From Paenibacillus sp. LHD-38 (GTDB taxonomy: Bacteria > Bacillota > Bacilli > Paenibacillales > Paenibacillaceae): a stretch of DNA of 64,000 nt. The notes beneath the pieces are model-generated. The model did no database searches, was not told where the DNA came from, and was given only the letters and a program-made list of their open reading frames with translations. How positions within the stretch are numbered: position 1 is the stretch's first letter; each line of letters starts with the position of its first letter. This document shows positions 1-8,056 of the stretch, in pieces. The DNA is taken from contig NZ_JAVIFU010000028.1 in assembly GCF_031157315.1 (NCBI RefSeq), positions 1-64,000 of the forward strand, written 5' to 3'. Made by a program: the position numbers and the translations under genes.

Positions 1-117
1 ACCAAGAAAGCCAATAAGAAGATCGCAGCACTCATCCAAACGCAACTCCAACAATGGATGGCCAGTTTACCCAGCTACATCAAGGGCTATCTGCCTAATT
101 TAAGCTGCGAAAGTTGA
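1..117 (+). pseudogene. 3' end of an IS4-family transposase (cut by window edge)
   Basis: The open frame from base 1 to a TGA at 115-117 encodes a tail ending LPNLSCES. It aligns with the C-terminus of the complete IS4-family transposase at 8058-9416, which ends LPISSCEV; the shared stretch includes LQQW-(M/I)-A-(S/G)-LPSY. The stop lies inside an inverted-repeat-like end (GCTGCGAAAGTTGAG), as it does in the complete copy. The two copies clearly differ in sequence, so they are separate, diverged isoforms. Only the last 38 codons are visible, so whether this copy is complete upstream cannot be judged. Confidence 0.75.
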
Positions 118-720
118 GTCACTGAGCTCTCTTTTCTTCCGCCATAGGAGTTGTCGCATCTGAAACATCGTTGAAGAACAAAGCCTTTACAGAGGTGGAT
201 CTGGAAGAATGATTTCCATGTATTAAAGAGAATCTCAATTTGCCAGCGTAAGGAATACAGGTCATGCAAGTGTATCCCAGGTACCCAATTCCGTTGGAAT
301 ATTGGTAATATAAAAGTTCAACGCACTGAGCTTTTTGCTACGTTCGGAGTACGTAATCCCTTTCTTTTTCTCTCGAATTTCCTGATCTTTGTCTCTTTTT
401 TTGATCTGGGTTTCCGTTAGGCGGTAAACGACAAGTCGTGCGGGTAATTTTTCATACCTGCCGATATAGACATCGGGAATTTCTAACGTTTCCCCTGGTT
501 GTAGACGTTCCATGATGTCTTCCATCGACAGGAGAGGTATTCCGATTTCTTCTTGAGCGTGCCATCCCGAAAATACTCTGGATTTTCGTTCCTTTGATAT
601 ACCCGTGTGTTGAGTTTTAAGCGTGAAATGTAATAAGCCTCTTTCTCATGAATGGTATGTAAATCTTCTAAGCAGAAATAGCCTAAATCCCGAATGAGGG
701 GGATGTAGTCACACCGCTGG
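118..720 (-). pseudogene. Decayed IS231-type (IS4 family) transposase
   Basis: Read on the minus strand, several frames give pieces of an IS231-like transposase: PLIRDLGYF near 690, YISRLKLNTRVYQRN near 600, an 87-residue block 525-262 matching the element at 43134-44057 (VYIGRYEKLPARLVVYRL, KKLSALNFYITNI), then LYSLRWQIEILFNTWKSFFQI and MFQMRQLLWRKKRELS near 150. The blocks are joined by frameshifts, and roughly 20 codons are missing between the last two. Both ends are lost: one abuts the IS4 copy at 117 and the other abuts a beta-galactosidase fragment near 721. It is non-functional and most likely the product of nested insertion and deletion. Confidence 0.8.
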
Positions 721-721
721 T

Positions 722-1048
722 GTTAAAATCCAACTAGAATATGATCTGCAGAGTGGACGTACGGACAGTGACCTGGAAGCAGCAAAGCATGCAGCTGACC
801 TTGTTCCGCGGGATTTCATTACGCTTAACTTGGATTACCGGCAGAATGGTTTAGGCAGTAACAGCTGCGGACCTGTGCAATCACCGGCAAACACAGTCAC
901 GTCAGAGCCATTCCGTTTCCGCATGCTGCTTAAGCCTTATTTTATCGGAAGACACGGCTCCCTGGCGGCTCAGCCATCATATGGCTTCAGAAGCGAAACA
1001 ACTACAAGAGGAGGAAACAAACCATGCTTAGCGCACAGGATGTTTTGA
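722..1048 (+). pseudogene. C-terminal fragment of a GH2 beta-galactosidase
   Basis: The frame contains DLEAAKHAADL, TLNLDYRQNGLGSNSCGP and EPFRFRMLLKPY, which is the typical end of the C-terminal beta-sandwich of large LacZ-like GH2 beta-galactosidases. Everything upstream, including the catalytic barrel, is missing; the frame runs into IS231 debris at about 720. The reading frame overlaps the start of the following dehydrogenase by 25 bases. This is a dead remnant, but it shows that a GH2 gene once stood immediately upstream of the SDR gene in the same orientation. Confidence 0.75.
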
Positions 1049-1806
1049 ATTTAACGGGGAAAGTGGCGGTCATAACCGACGGAGCGTCAGGCATAGGCCT
1101 GGCGACAGCCGAGCTGCTGGCCGGCTTCGGGGCGCTCGCCCTCCTGCTCGATATTAACGAGTCGCAGGGGATAGAAGCGGTAACGGGCATTAAGGAAAAG
1201 GGCGGTCGAGCAAGTTTTTATCGCTGCGATGTGTCTTCCTCTGAGGATTGCGAGCGGGTCGCATCGGAGATTGCCGGGTCCTATGGAAGAATCGATATTC
1301 TATTCAACAATGCCGGAGTCATACGTCGCAAAACGGTCGTCGAGCTGGAGGAACGCGATTGGGATCTCGTCTTGGACGTCTCGCTGAAAGGCGTATATCT
1401 GCTTTCCAAATATGTCATTCCCATCATGGAGCGTAATGGTGGGGGCAGCATCATCAACTCGGGCTCAGGCTGGGGCCTAAAGGGCGGAGACCGTGCTGCT
1501 GCTTACTGCGCCGCCAAAGCCGGTGTCGTTAATCTAACCCGGGCGATGGCGATCGACCACGGCGCTGCCAACATCCGCGTGAACTGTGTATCGCCTGGCG
1601 ATACAGACACGCCATTGCTGAGAGATGAAGCCAAGCAGCTCCAGCAGGACGAAGCTGCATTCCTGGTAGCCTCTGCAGGCGGACGACCGCTTGAGCGGCT
1701 CGGAACACCGCGGGATATCGCCAATGCGGTACTGTTTCTGGCAAGCGATATGTCGTCTTGGGTAACCGGAAGCGTACTTGTGGTCGACGGCGGAGGGATT
1801 GCATAA
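1024..1806 (+). CDS. Short-chain dehydrogenase/reductase (classical SDR)
   Basis: This 260-residue protein is a cytoplasmic NAD(P)-dependent oxidoreductase of the classical SDR family. Visible motifs are the N-terminal nucleotide loop TDGASGIG (residues 18-25), NNAG (95-98), the catalytic Ser148 region, Y161-CAA-K165, and a C-terminal VTGSVLVVDGG. The first Gly of the usual TGxxxGxG is Asp19 here, which is uncommon and could weaken cofactor binding. An acidic Asp43 after the second strand favours NAD. The start at 1024 is supported by AGGAGG seven bases upstream. Substrate is unknown; the neighbourhood suggests a sugar acid or polyol (inference). It follows a beta-galactosidase remnant, so its original promoter has probably been lost. 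Confidence 0.85.
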   Translation: MLSAQDVLNLTGKVAVITDGASGIGLATAELLAGFGALALLLDINESQGIEAVTGIKEKGGRASFYRCDVSSSEDCERVASEIAGSYGRIDILFNNAGVIRRKTVVELEERDWDLVLDVSLKGVYLLSKYVIPIMERNGGGSIINSGSGWGLKGGDRAAAYCAAKAGVVNLTRAMAIDHGAANIRVNCVSPGDTDTPLLRDEAKQLQQDEAAFLVASAGGRPLERLGTPRDIANAVLFLASDMSSWVTGSVLVVDGGGIA

Positions 1807-1824
1807 GACCGAAGACATTGCAGC

Positions 1825-2592
1825 TTGGCAGTTGCAAATCTATGTCCAGCAACTAAGATCAGCGATTTAGCTGTACAACATAACCTATCTGATCATTATG
1901 AATGGATTCCGGACAGTCTGAAGCTGAGGCGGGAGATGAACCTGCCGCCTGCAATGATGGAACACGAGCTTCGCCGGCATATTGACGGCTTATTGGCCAA
2001 AAACAAGCATGGCGCTGCTTATCTCAATTTTCTCGGAGCCGGCTGCTGGCAGCATTTTATACCCGCCATCTGCGACGAAGTCAATCAACGGTCCGAGTTC
2101 GTGACGGCTTATGCGGGTGAACCCTATGAAGACCATGGACGATTCCAATCCCTGTTTGAATACCAAAGCCTAATGGCGGAACTGGTCGATATGGACGTTG
2201 TCAATGTTCCTACCTTTGACTGGGCGCAGGCAGCCTCGACTGCGATTCGGATGGCCGGCCGCATCACTGGCCGCACTGTCGCATTGCTTCCTAAATCGGT
2301 TGATCCCGACAAAGTTATGATTATTCACAACTATTGCACGCCAGTGATGGAGCTGCAGTTCGTTGAAATCGACGCTATGACCGGCCGCATAGACTTGGAT
2401 GATCTGCGAAGCAAGCTTTCCAGCGAAACGGCAGCGGTATACTTTGAGAACCCGGGGTATGGTGAAGGATTGGGCTATGGACATGGAAAGTGTATGGCCT
2501 GTGATGGAAGCGGTTTAATTGAATGCGCGCAGTGTGATACAACCGGCAAAGTGAGCCTGTTCCGATGGATGAATCTCAAAAAGGCCGAATAA
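1825..2592 (+). pseudogene. Chimeric ORF: GcvPA-like N-terminus joined to a CxxCxGxG tail
   Basis: Residues 1 to about 212 resemble the N-terminal half of glycine dehydrogenase subunit 1 (GcvPA, PLP fold type I): NLPPAMMEHELRRH, FLGAGCWQHFIPA, SLFEYQSLMAEL and a strand ending VYFENPGY. GcvPA proteins are normally about 450 residues, yet here the frame switches after VYFENP to a short unrelated tail containing CMACDGSG and CAQCDTTGK, a DnaJ-like CxxCxGxG zinc module, and stops. The start is TTG with no clear ribosome binding site. This is best explained by a deletion that fused two genes in frame; function is doubtful because the half carrying the PLP lysine is absent. Confidence 0.65.
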
Positions 2593-2611
2593 TTTCTATG
2601 ATCCGCTCTAT

Positions 2612-2648
2612 AAAAAAACAGCGAGCGTATGATTGACATACACTCGCT
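2612..2648 (-). terminator. Rho-independent terminator (minus strand)
   Basis: A 12-bp stem (AGCGAGTGTATG pairing with CATACGCTCGCT, one G-T wobble) with a 5-base loop is followed on the minus strand by GTTTTTTTA. It lies downstream of the large secreted protein gene and its short FIVAR companion and would end their transcript. Confidence 0.8.
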
Positions 2649-2660
2649 AAGATTGATGAC

Positions 2661-2690
2661 TAAGCCCCGTGACCCGGGGCTTTTGCTTTT
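2661..2690 (+). terminator. Rho-independent terminator (plus strand)
   Basis: AAGCCCCG/CGGGGCTT stem followed by TTTTGCTTTT. It would stop transcripts coming from the SDR and GcvPA-like side and separates them from the convergent minus-strand gene. Confidence 0.7.
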
Positions 2691-2925
2691 AAACGTTCTT
2701 CTGCTCCAGCGACTCAAATGCATTCCGAAGCTGTGCAGCCGCATTATCGATTGTCTCTTGAGCCGCATCCGCTGGCAGTGCATTCGCTTCTACGACCGCT
2801 GCCTCAAGCGCTTGCCAGCTCGATTCGGTATATAGCGCTGCATCGAGCGCAGCAGCTTCTTCCAGCAAGACATTGACCAGGCTGCTTGTTGCCAAAGTCG
2901 AAGATTCGCTGCCATGCATTTCCAC
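2689..2925 (-). CDS. Short FIVAR-domain polypeptide, probably a detached C-terminal module
   Basis: About 76-78 residues (GTG at 2925 or ATG at 2919; GGGTGG lies just upstream). The sequence LYTESSWQALEAAVVEAN followed by an AAAQLRNAFESL segment is a single FIVAR repeat, an extracellular helical module seen in large Gram-positive glycan-degrading enzymes. It begins three bases after the stop codon of the 1601-residue protein and has no signal peptide of its own. It therefore probably descends from the C-terminus of that or a similar protein and became detached by a frameshift or deletion. Whether it is translated is uncertain. Confidence 0.5.
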   Translation of the reverse strand: MEMHGSESSTLATSSLVNVLLEEAAALDAALYTESSWQALEAAVVEANALPADAAQETIDNAAAQLRNAFESLEQKNV

Positions 2926-2927
2926 CC

Positions 2928-5900
2928 TTATTTATATTTCACAATTAATTCAGGTCCATATTGACCAATGATGCTGTTACCGGAAATATATTCTTTCGTA
3001 ACCGGGTTCACTTCGCCGCTAGGAACGGATAATAGGAATGTTGCTCTGTTCCCTTCGTTGGCTTTCACTATTTCGGTCACATCAAGAGTCCAGCTCCCAT
3101 TAATAGCATGCATCGTGTACGCACTTTCCGGTTTAACAACGGCTGAAGCAGACGGTCCTGCCAAAAAGGCTGTGGCCGCTTCCCAGCTTCCATTAAAGTA
3201 CTCGCTTTTCAATTCCGCTCCAAGCGTACCGCCTGCGCCCGGCTCCTTCCAGTTATCCCACTCCATATGCTGCGCACGCAGAGTCGCCGTTCTTCCATTA
3301 TTCCGATACATTTTTAACGATACGGATTCAATATTCTCATCCTCGAAATCCGGTACGTTGTTAAATGTAACGATGCCAAATCGTTTAGCCCCTTCGTCCG
3401 GTCCATTGGAAAGAATAACTAACTGTGGATCTCCTCCAGGTGCAGTAGTGTTAAACCGCAGCGTGGCATCCTTCTCCGCCAACAAGTTAATCAGTCCGTT
3501 CTCACCGGGGTATGACTTGGCCGTTCTTGCGCTCTCCATCTTGCCCGGAGTTGTTGCGGTTACATACAGAATGCCGGACTCCTCACCTATTTGAGGGATG
3601 CTGACGGTTGCGTAGGTGCTTTCGGCAACGGTTTTGCCAAGCACAGCAAGGTCCGTAGCCGTTCTGTATACCTTTACAACATCACCTGCCGCCAGACCGG
3701 TCACTTTAACCGTATCTGCAAGTCCTTCAAGATAGTTGGATACCGTAATGCCGGCTACGGTAGGCGGCGCCGTTTCAGCGGGAGGATAGACCGTATCAGA
3801 GAATTCTCCCAACGTTCCGTCCGCATACCTGGCAACTACCTTATAGCCCGGCGAATCTTCAAAACCCGGCTCCGGGTCAACAAACGACAACACCATCGAA
3901 TCCGATACGAGGGCGGTCCAAGGCGTGCCCTCCGCCAGCTCCGCAGTGCCTTCCTTAAATACCGGGTTTGTTAAGCCGGCATCCTTGTCATAGGTACGGT
4001 ACAAATTGAAGCTTACCGCATGCTTCGGTTTGTTCCAGGAAAGAGAAATGCCGTTGCCGCTATCCACTCTTTGAATATCAGGATAAAGCTTGCCGCGAGC
4101 CGTTTCTTCGACAGTGACCTCGCTGAACTGCGCTTGCTCCGCAGCCACGACGCCCGTATAGATGGCGTAAGGGAATGGGGTGAACATTTTCTCCACCATG
4201 ATCCAATCCGCACCGTCCCTGGACGCATAAGCATGAATATAATGCGAATCGTAGTCACGCACCAATTTCAGATACGGAAAATCATCTACATTCAATCCAA
4301 TGAGTTTCGCATTCATCGGACTTTTCTTCTCTTCCGAGAACGCGTGTCGGGAATCCCTTGTACGGTTCTGCAAGACAAGATTGCCGTCTTGATCGGCTCC
4401 GAAATAAATGTACCGGGTATTGGACTGCAGCAGATCACGCATCATAATTCCGCTGGCGTTCCCCCTGTGACTGTCCAATTTTACACGGATGGAGCTGCTG
4501 CCGGCTGCGACCTGATTTACAAAATGCAGCGAATCGTTAATATCTCTATCGAACATATTCAAGTCGTCGCCTTCACCCAGGCCCGTGCCGTCAGCACCAT
4601 CGATTGCAATGGTTGTGCCTGTACTTGTTGAGCTCCCTGCTGTTGTGCCGATGCGGTCATCACGCCATTTCGAGCCCGGATCGATTAAGGATACCGGTGC
4701 AGTCAAATCAACCTTTGCGCGATAGGAGTCATCTCCAGCACCCTCATCATTTACTGCAGCGACTTTATAGTAGTATACTTTTCCATTTTGAACCGTCGAA
4801 TCTTTATAGTAATTGCCTGTTACTCCAGACGCAATGGCTACGTACTTGCCATTTTCCGTATCAGAACGCTTAATAGTGTAAGACTCCGCTCCGGCGGTCG
4901 TAGTCCAGGTAATTCCTGCATATCCGTTACCCGCTAATGCTTTTATGAAATTAACGGTAAAAGGCTCCGGATCCTTGTGGACATCGGATGTTAATTTCAA
5001 CACCATCGCAGATTTCGGCGGAATCGTTACCTTTCCATTTTTGGTAACCGGAATTTGTTTTCCCGATACAAGGTCCAATACGGTACTGTTCCCCTTATAA
5101 TCTGCCGGCATTTTCACATCAAAGGATCGTTTATTTCCATGTTCGTCACGGGTTGTATTGAAAACCATGAGATACTTCCCGTACCTTGCCGATAACAGAT
5201 CAGGATAACCGGCATAAGGCGTGTCCGCCTCAAAATTATCCCGTTCCGTCTGGCCGACACCAGGCTGATAAGTAATCGGTATAATTTCTCCCGCAAGAGC
5301 TTGAGGGGCGTCAGCACCATTCGTTATTTGATCTTCTATGAAGATCATGTCGATATTATCCATACGCATCCAATAGTCCTGATACTGAAATTTACTGTCG
5401 GTTGCAATTTGTACGATATTGTCATAGTTGTCGTTAATCACATGAAGTCTGCCGTTGCCGCTATAACCTTTATTAAGCTCGTTCAGGTTAGCGAACATAC
5501 GAAGGTCGCCATCCCGGATCGAGAGGAACATATTATCAATGTCCGCCCAGGCAAACTGTTCGTAGTCGGCCGGGTTCGCATCAAGCGCCGCGATTTCTTC
5601 TTCCGTATAATAATTGAAATCTGTTTGCGGAAGGACGGCGCCAGCCGTCACCTGACCGCCGAAGCGGCTAAAATCGGCACGCTCGCCGGAGACGTATTTA
5701 TAAGTTTCTGCCAGATGGTAATCCTCTCCGCTATTCGTGCCTCTAGTTCCGAAAGTGAAATTGAACAGTTGATGATCCGCAAGCTGCTGCTGCGCGAAAC
5801 CGACCGCTTCCTTCGCATACCGCCAGTACTCGTCCCATTCCGGACCGCTGTACCTTTGCTCGTTATGGACCATCTCCATTTCCAGGGAAGCGTACTGCAG

Positions 5901-7733
5901 CGACATTCCAGTTGAAGTTCTCGCGCCATACGCGTAGAAACCTGGCAGAGCCGTGTTCCGCTCATCCGTGACTTGTTCCGCTCTCATAATTCGTTTCCCG
6001 TCGTCATCCAAAGACGTGTACCGGACAAACCCGCGGGCATGCATGTTTTTCAAAGCCAGTTTCAGAATTTTATCGTTCAATTCCTCATCGCCGGGGTGGT
6101 TTAACGTTTTGTAGAAATTCTTCAAAAGGTAGTTGGCCGCCTCTCCGTAATTGGCGACATATCCGTTCTCCCTAGTCAGCCCCGCTTCCGTCAGGCCGTT
6201 GTAATGCTCGCCGTACGGCAGCCGCCTGACGATGTTCCCGTTCGCATCCAGCTTGCTCTTCGCGAGCCCCTTAGCAACAATTTGCAAATAATCTTCCGTA
6301 AATCGAGCCGTCTGGTCATGATAGAACAAGGAATGGTACAAATCCAATTCTTCGCCGTTCGGGCCGACCAGCACTTCTTCTCCGAGGAACGGTTGCCCCC
6401 CTAACGCTTCAAGAAGAATCTGATGGCTGCGCTCTCTGCCTTCATAGAACGGAGAACCGATCAGGCGCAGACCTTCGTGCGCTTCCCATGCGCCTTCATA
6501 CGTATACACCACTTGATTATAGATGTAGGACAGTCGTGTACGGGCAAAGTCGAAATTCACTTTCAGCACGCGCTCCCACGCTTCACGGCGAGATAAATCT
6601 CCGCCATTCCAGTCTACTCCCGCTAGCGAGTATAGTCCATCGACCGTTCCCGTCGCAAATGGCTGATCGAGGAATGCGTTGAATGCCGCCTCGCCATAGA
6701 TGGCGTCATCCTTGATAAGCTGTTCGACAATATACAACGCCTCGCCTAATGCGCCGTAATATCCGCCCCAATCGCCTTGATGTCCACCCCGTGTCACCAA
6801 TCTAATATTTCCATAATAATCCTTGACATGATTGTCAATCACTTTAAAAATCCGTCCAAGCGCCGCTTTCTTTGCTTCGGCCGTTTGAGCCGGCGACCAA
6901 TCGTAATGAAGCGCGTTCGCATAAAACTTCAATTCATCCTGGTAACGCACAATAGATAATTTGCCGGCTGCGCTGGCATCCACCCGGTTGGAATAATCAT
7001 TAAACATCTTTACCAGACTTTGCGTATAGCCATTAATGAGGGCTTGCTTTTCCTCATCCGTCAGATCCTCTCTAAGCATTGAAACCGGATCTTCGGCAAT
7101 ATCGCCCTGGGTTTCATCCGATACATCCAGATGAGCCCCCGTGTGCGTATAGGCGTTGTAATATCCCCTGGATGGCGTGTTCACTTTATCGCCGAAATTT
7201 CCGCTGTACGTTCTGATGGTGATTTGTACGGTATCTTGTCCATACGTGCTTACCAACGGTAGCATGGTTGTATTATAGTAAAACCGCTCCGGCAAACCTT
7301 TGCTAATACCCATATTGATCGGTTGGTAATCTCCAACGCGGCGATAGCCGACTTGCTCGCCATCAATGAACACCATACTTTTGTAGAATGATTCATCGCT
7401 TCCCCAGAACTTCATGGTGAAATAGTTTTGAGCGGCAGGATCGACTTTCATCGTAAAAGTCAATTCTCCACCTTGAATATCCTCTGGTATACGCTGCAGG
7501 GATACCCGTGCGGGCTCACCCAATGCGCCGACGATAGCGCTGGTAAATTCGCCCTTGAACTGGTGTTGTTGTTCTGACTCTGAATGACCAAACACCAATT
7601 TATCGGTATATGCATTAGCCGCTGCAATCGGTTCAGCATGCACGGCCTTTGGTTGCAACGGTAAAACTGCCGGCAGCATCAGGGCGACGCTCAGGCAAAC
7701 AGCCAGGACACTTTTGAAATGTTTCGTTATCAT
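2928..7733 (-). CDS. Large secreted multidomain polysaccharide-active protein
   Basis: About 1601 residues. ATG at 7733 is chosen because GAGGAG lies six bases upstream and a clean signal peptide follows (MITKHFKSV, hydrophobic core, cleavage near VHA-EP); the frame is open 11 codons further upstream. After an N-terminal beta-rich region comes a long Trp/Tyr-rich helical region (about 200-800) with RGGHQGDWGGYYG, YEGAWEAHEGLRL and EYWRYAKEAVGF, resembling an alpha/alpha-toroid polysaccharide lyase or hydrolase, although I cannot name the family. It continues with a fibronectin III domain (about 920-1005), a concanavalin-like DUF1349-type domain (about 1010-1215), a second FN3-like domain, and a C-terminal CBM96/DNRLRE-like module (KDATLRFN ... 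WTLDVTEIVKA). It is exported but shows no wall anchor. Expression is probably carbon-repressed through the cre box upstream. Confidence 0.75.
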   Translation of the reverse strand: MITKHFKSVLAVCLSVALMLPAVLPLQPKAVHAEPIAAANAYTDKLVFGHSESEQQHQFKGEFTSAIVGALGEPARVSLQRIPEDIQGGELTFTMKVDPAAQNYFTMKFWGSDESFYKSMVFIDGEQVGYRRVGDYQPINMGISKGLPERFYYNTTMLPLVSTYGQDTVQITIRTYSGNFGDKVNTPSRGYYNAYTHTGAHLDVSDETQGDIAEDPVSMLREDLTDEEKQALINGYTQSLVKMFNDYSNRVDASAAGKLSIVRYQDELKFYANALHYDWSPAQTAEAKKAALGRIFKVIDNHVKDYYGNIRLVTRGGHQGDWGGYYGALGEALYIVEQLIKDDAIYGEAAFNAFLDQPFATGTVDGLYSLAGVDWNGGDLSRREAWERVLKVNFDFARTRLSYIYNQVVYTYEGAWEAHEGLRLIGSPFYEGRERSHQILLEALGGQPFLGEEVLVGPNGEELDLYHSLFYHDQTARFTEDYLQIVAKGLAKSKLDANGNIVRRLPYGEHYNGLTEAGLTRENGYVANYGEAANYLLKNFYKTLNHPGDEELNDKILKLALKNMHARGFVRYTSLDDDGKRIMRAEQVTDERNTALPGFYAYGARTSTGMSLQYASLEMEMVHNEQRYSGPEWDEYWRYAKEAVGFAQQQLADHQLFNFTFGTRGTNSGEDYHLAETYKYVSGERADFSRFGGQVTAGAVLPQTDFNYYTEEEIAALDANPADYEQFAWADIDNMFLSIRDGDLRMFANLNELNKGYSGNGRLHVINDNYDNIVQIATDSKFQYQDYWMRMDNIDMIFIEDQITNGADAPQALAGEIIPITYQPGVGQTERDNFEADTPYAGYPDLLSARYGKYLMVFNTTRDEHGNKRSFDVKMPADYKGNSTVLDLVSGKQIPVTKNGKVTIPPKSAMVLKLTSDVHKDPEPFTVNFIKALAGNGYAGITWTTTAGAESYTIKRSDTENGKYVAIASGVTGNYYKDSTVQNGKVYYYKVAAVNDEGAGDDSYRAKVDLTAPVSLIDPGSKWRDDRIGTTAGSSTSTGTTIAIDGADGTGLGEGDDLNMFDRDINDSLHFVNQVAAGSSSIRVKLDSHRGNASGIMMRDLLQSNTRYIYFGADQDGNLVLQNRTRDSRHAFSEEKKSPMNAKLIGLNVDDFPYLKLVRDYDSHYIHAYASRDGADWIMVEKMFTPFPYAIYTGVVAAEQAQFSEVTVEETARGKLYPDIQRVDSGNGISLSWNKPKHAVSFNLYRTYDKDAGLTNPVFKEGTAELAEGTPWTALVSDSMVLSFVDPEPGFEDSPGYKVVARYADGTLGEFSDTVYPPAETAPPTVAGITVSNYLEGLADTVKVTGLAAGDVVKVYRTATDLAVLGKTVAESTYATVSIPQIGEESGILYVTATTPGKMESARTAKSYPGENGLINLLAEKDATLRFNTTAPGGDPQLVILSNGPDEGAKRFGIVTFNNVPDFEDENIESVSLKMYRNNGRTATLRAQHMEWDNWKEPGAGGTLGAELKSEYFNGSWEAATAFLAGPSASAVVKPESAYTMHAINGSWTLDVTEIVKANEGNRATFLLSVPSGEVNPVTKEYISGNSIIGQYGPELIVKYK

Positions 7734-7888
7734 GTTAATCTCCTCGTTCTCAATTGGATTGACCATATGCGATTTACGAATATGATGCTGTTAAATCTTG
7801 CAAATGAGTATGTATCGCCCTCCTTGCTTCTTGCCTCGTAAAATCATTCGAATAAATTGTTAATAATCACCCTCCTTTAAATTAGCTT

Positions 7889-7942
7889 TGAAAGCGTTTA
7901 CATCCATACTTAAAAAATACATTACCTGTCATTTGAATACAA
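7889..7942 (-). promoter_or_regulatory. SigA-type promoter with an overlapping cre (CcpA) box
   Basis: On the minus strand TTGTAT (7942-7937), a 17-bp spacer and TATTTT (7919-7914) form a promoter for the large secreted protein. The sequence 7889-7902, TGAAAGCGTTTACA, matches the cre consensus TGWNANCGNTNWCA at every position and is close to palindromic. It sits just after the expected start of transcription, the classical roadblock position for CcpA repression. The leader down to the start codon is about 170 bases and contains two further GGAGGG sequences without an adjacent ATG. The remaining bases 7943-8056 are AT-rich with no gene. Confidence 0.75.
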
Positions 7943-8056
7943 TGCGGTTTTTTTAAGGTTGTACTGTAAGTTTTTAAACAAAAACGTTTGGAATAGCGAG
8001 AATTAATAAATAAACCTAACGAAAACGTAAAAAAAATTAAAATTGGCTTTTACAAA

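Noticed and set aside
2968..6682. Several plus-strand frames of 60-208 codons across the large secreted protein gene
   Set aside because: They are antisense shadows without ribosome binding sites or family resemblance; the minus-strand frame is continuous with clear domains.
7970..8000. AAAACGTTTGG sequence as a second cre box
   Set aside because: It does not satisfy the TGWNANCGNTNWCA consensus at the outer positions and lies upstream of the predicted promoter.
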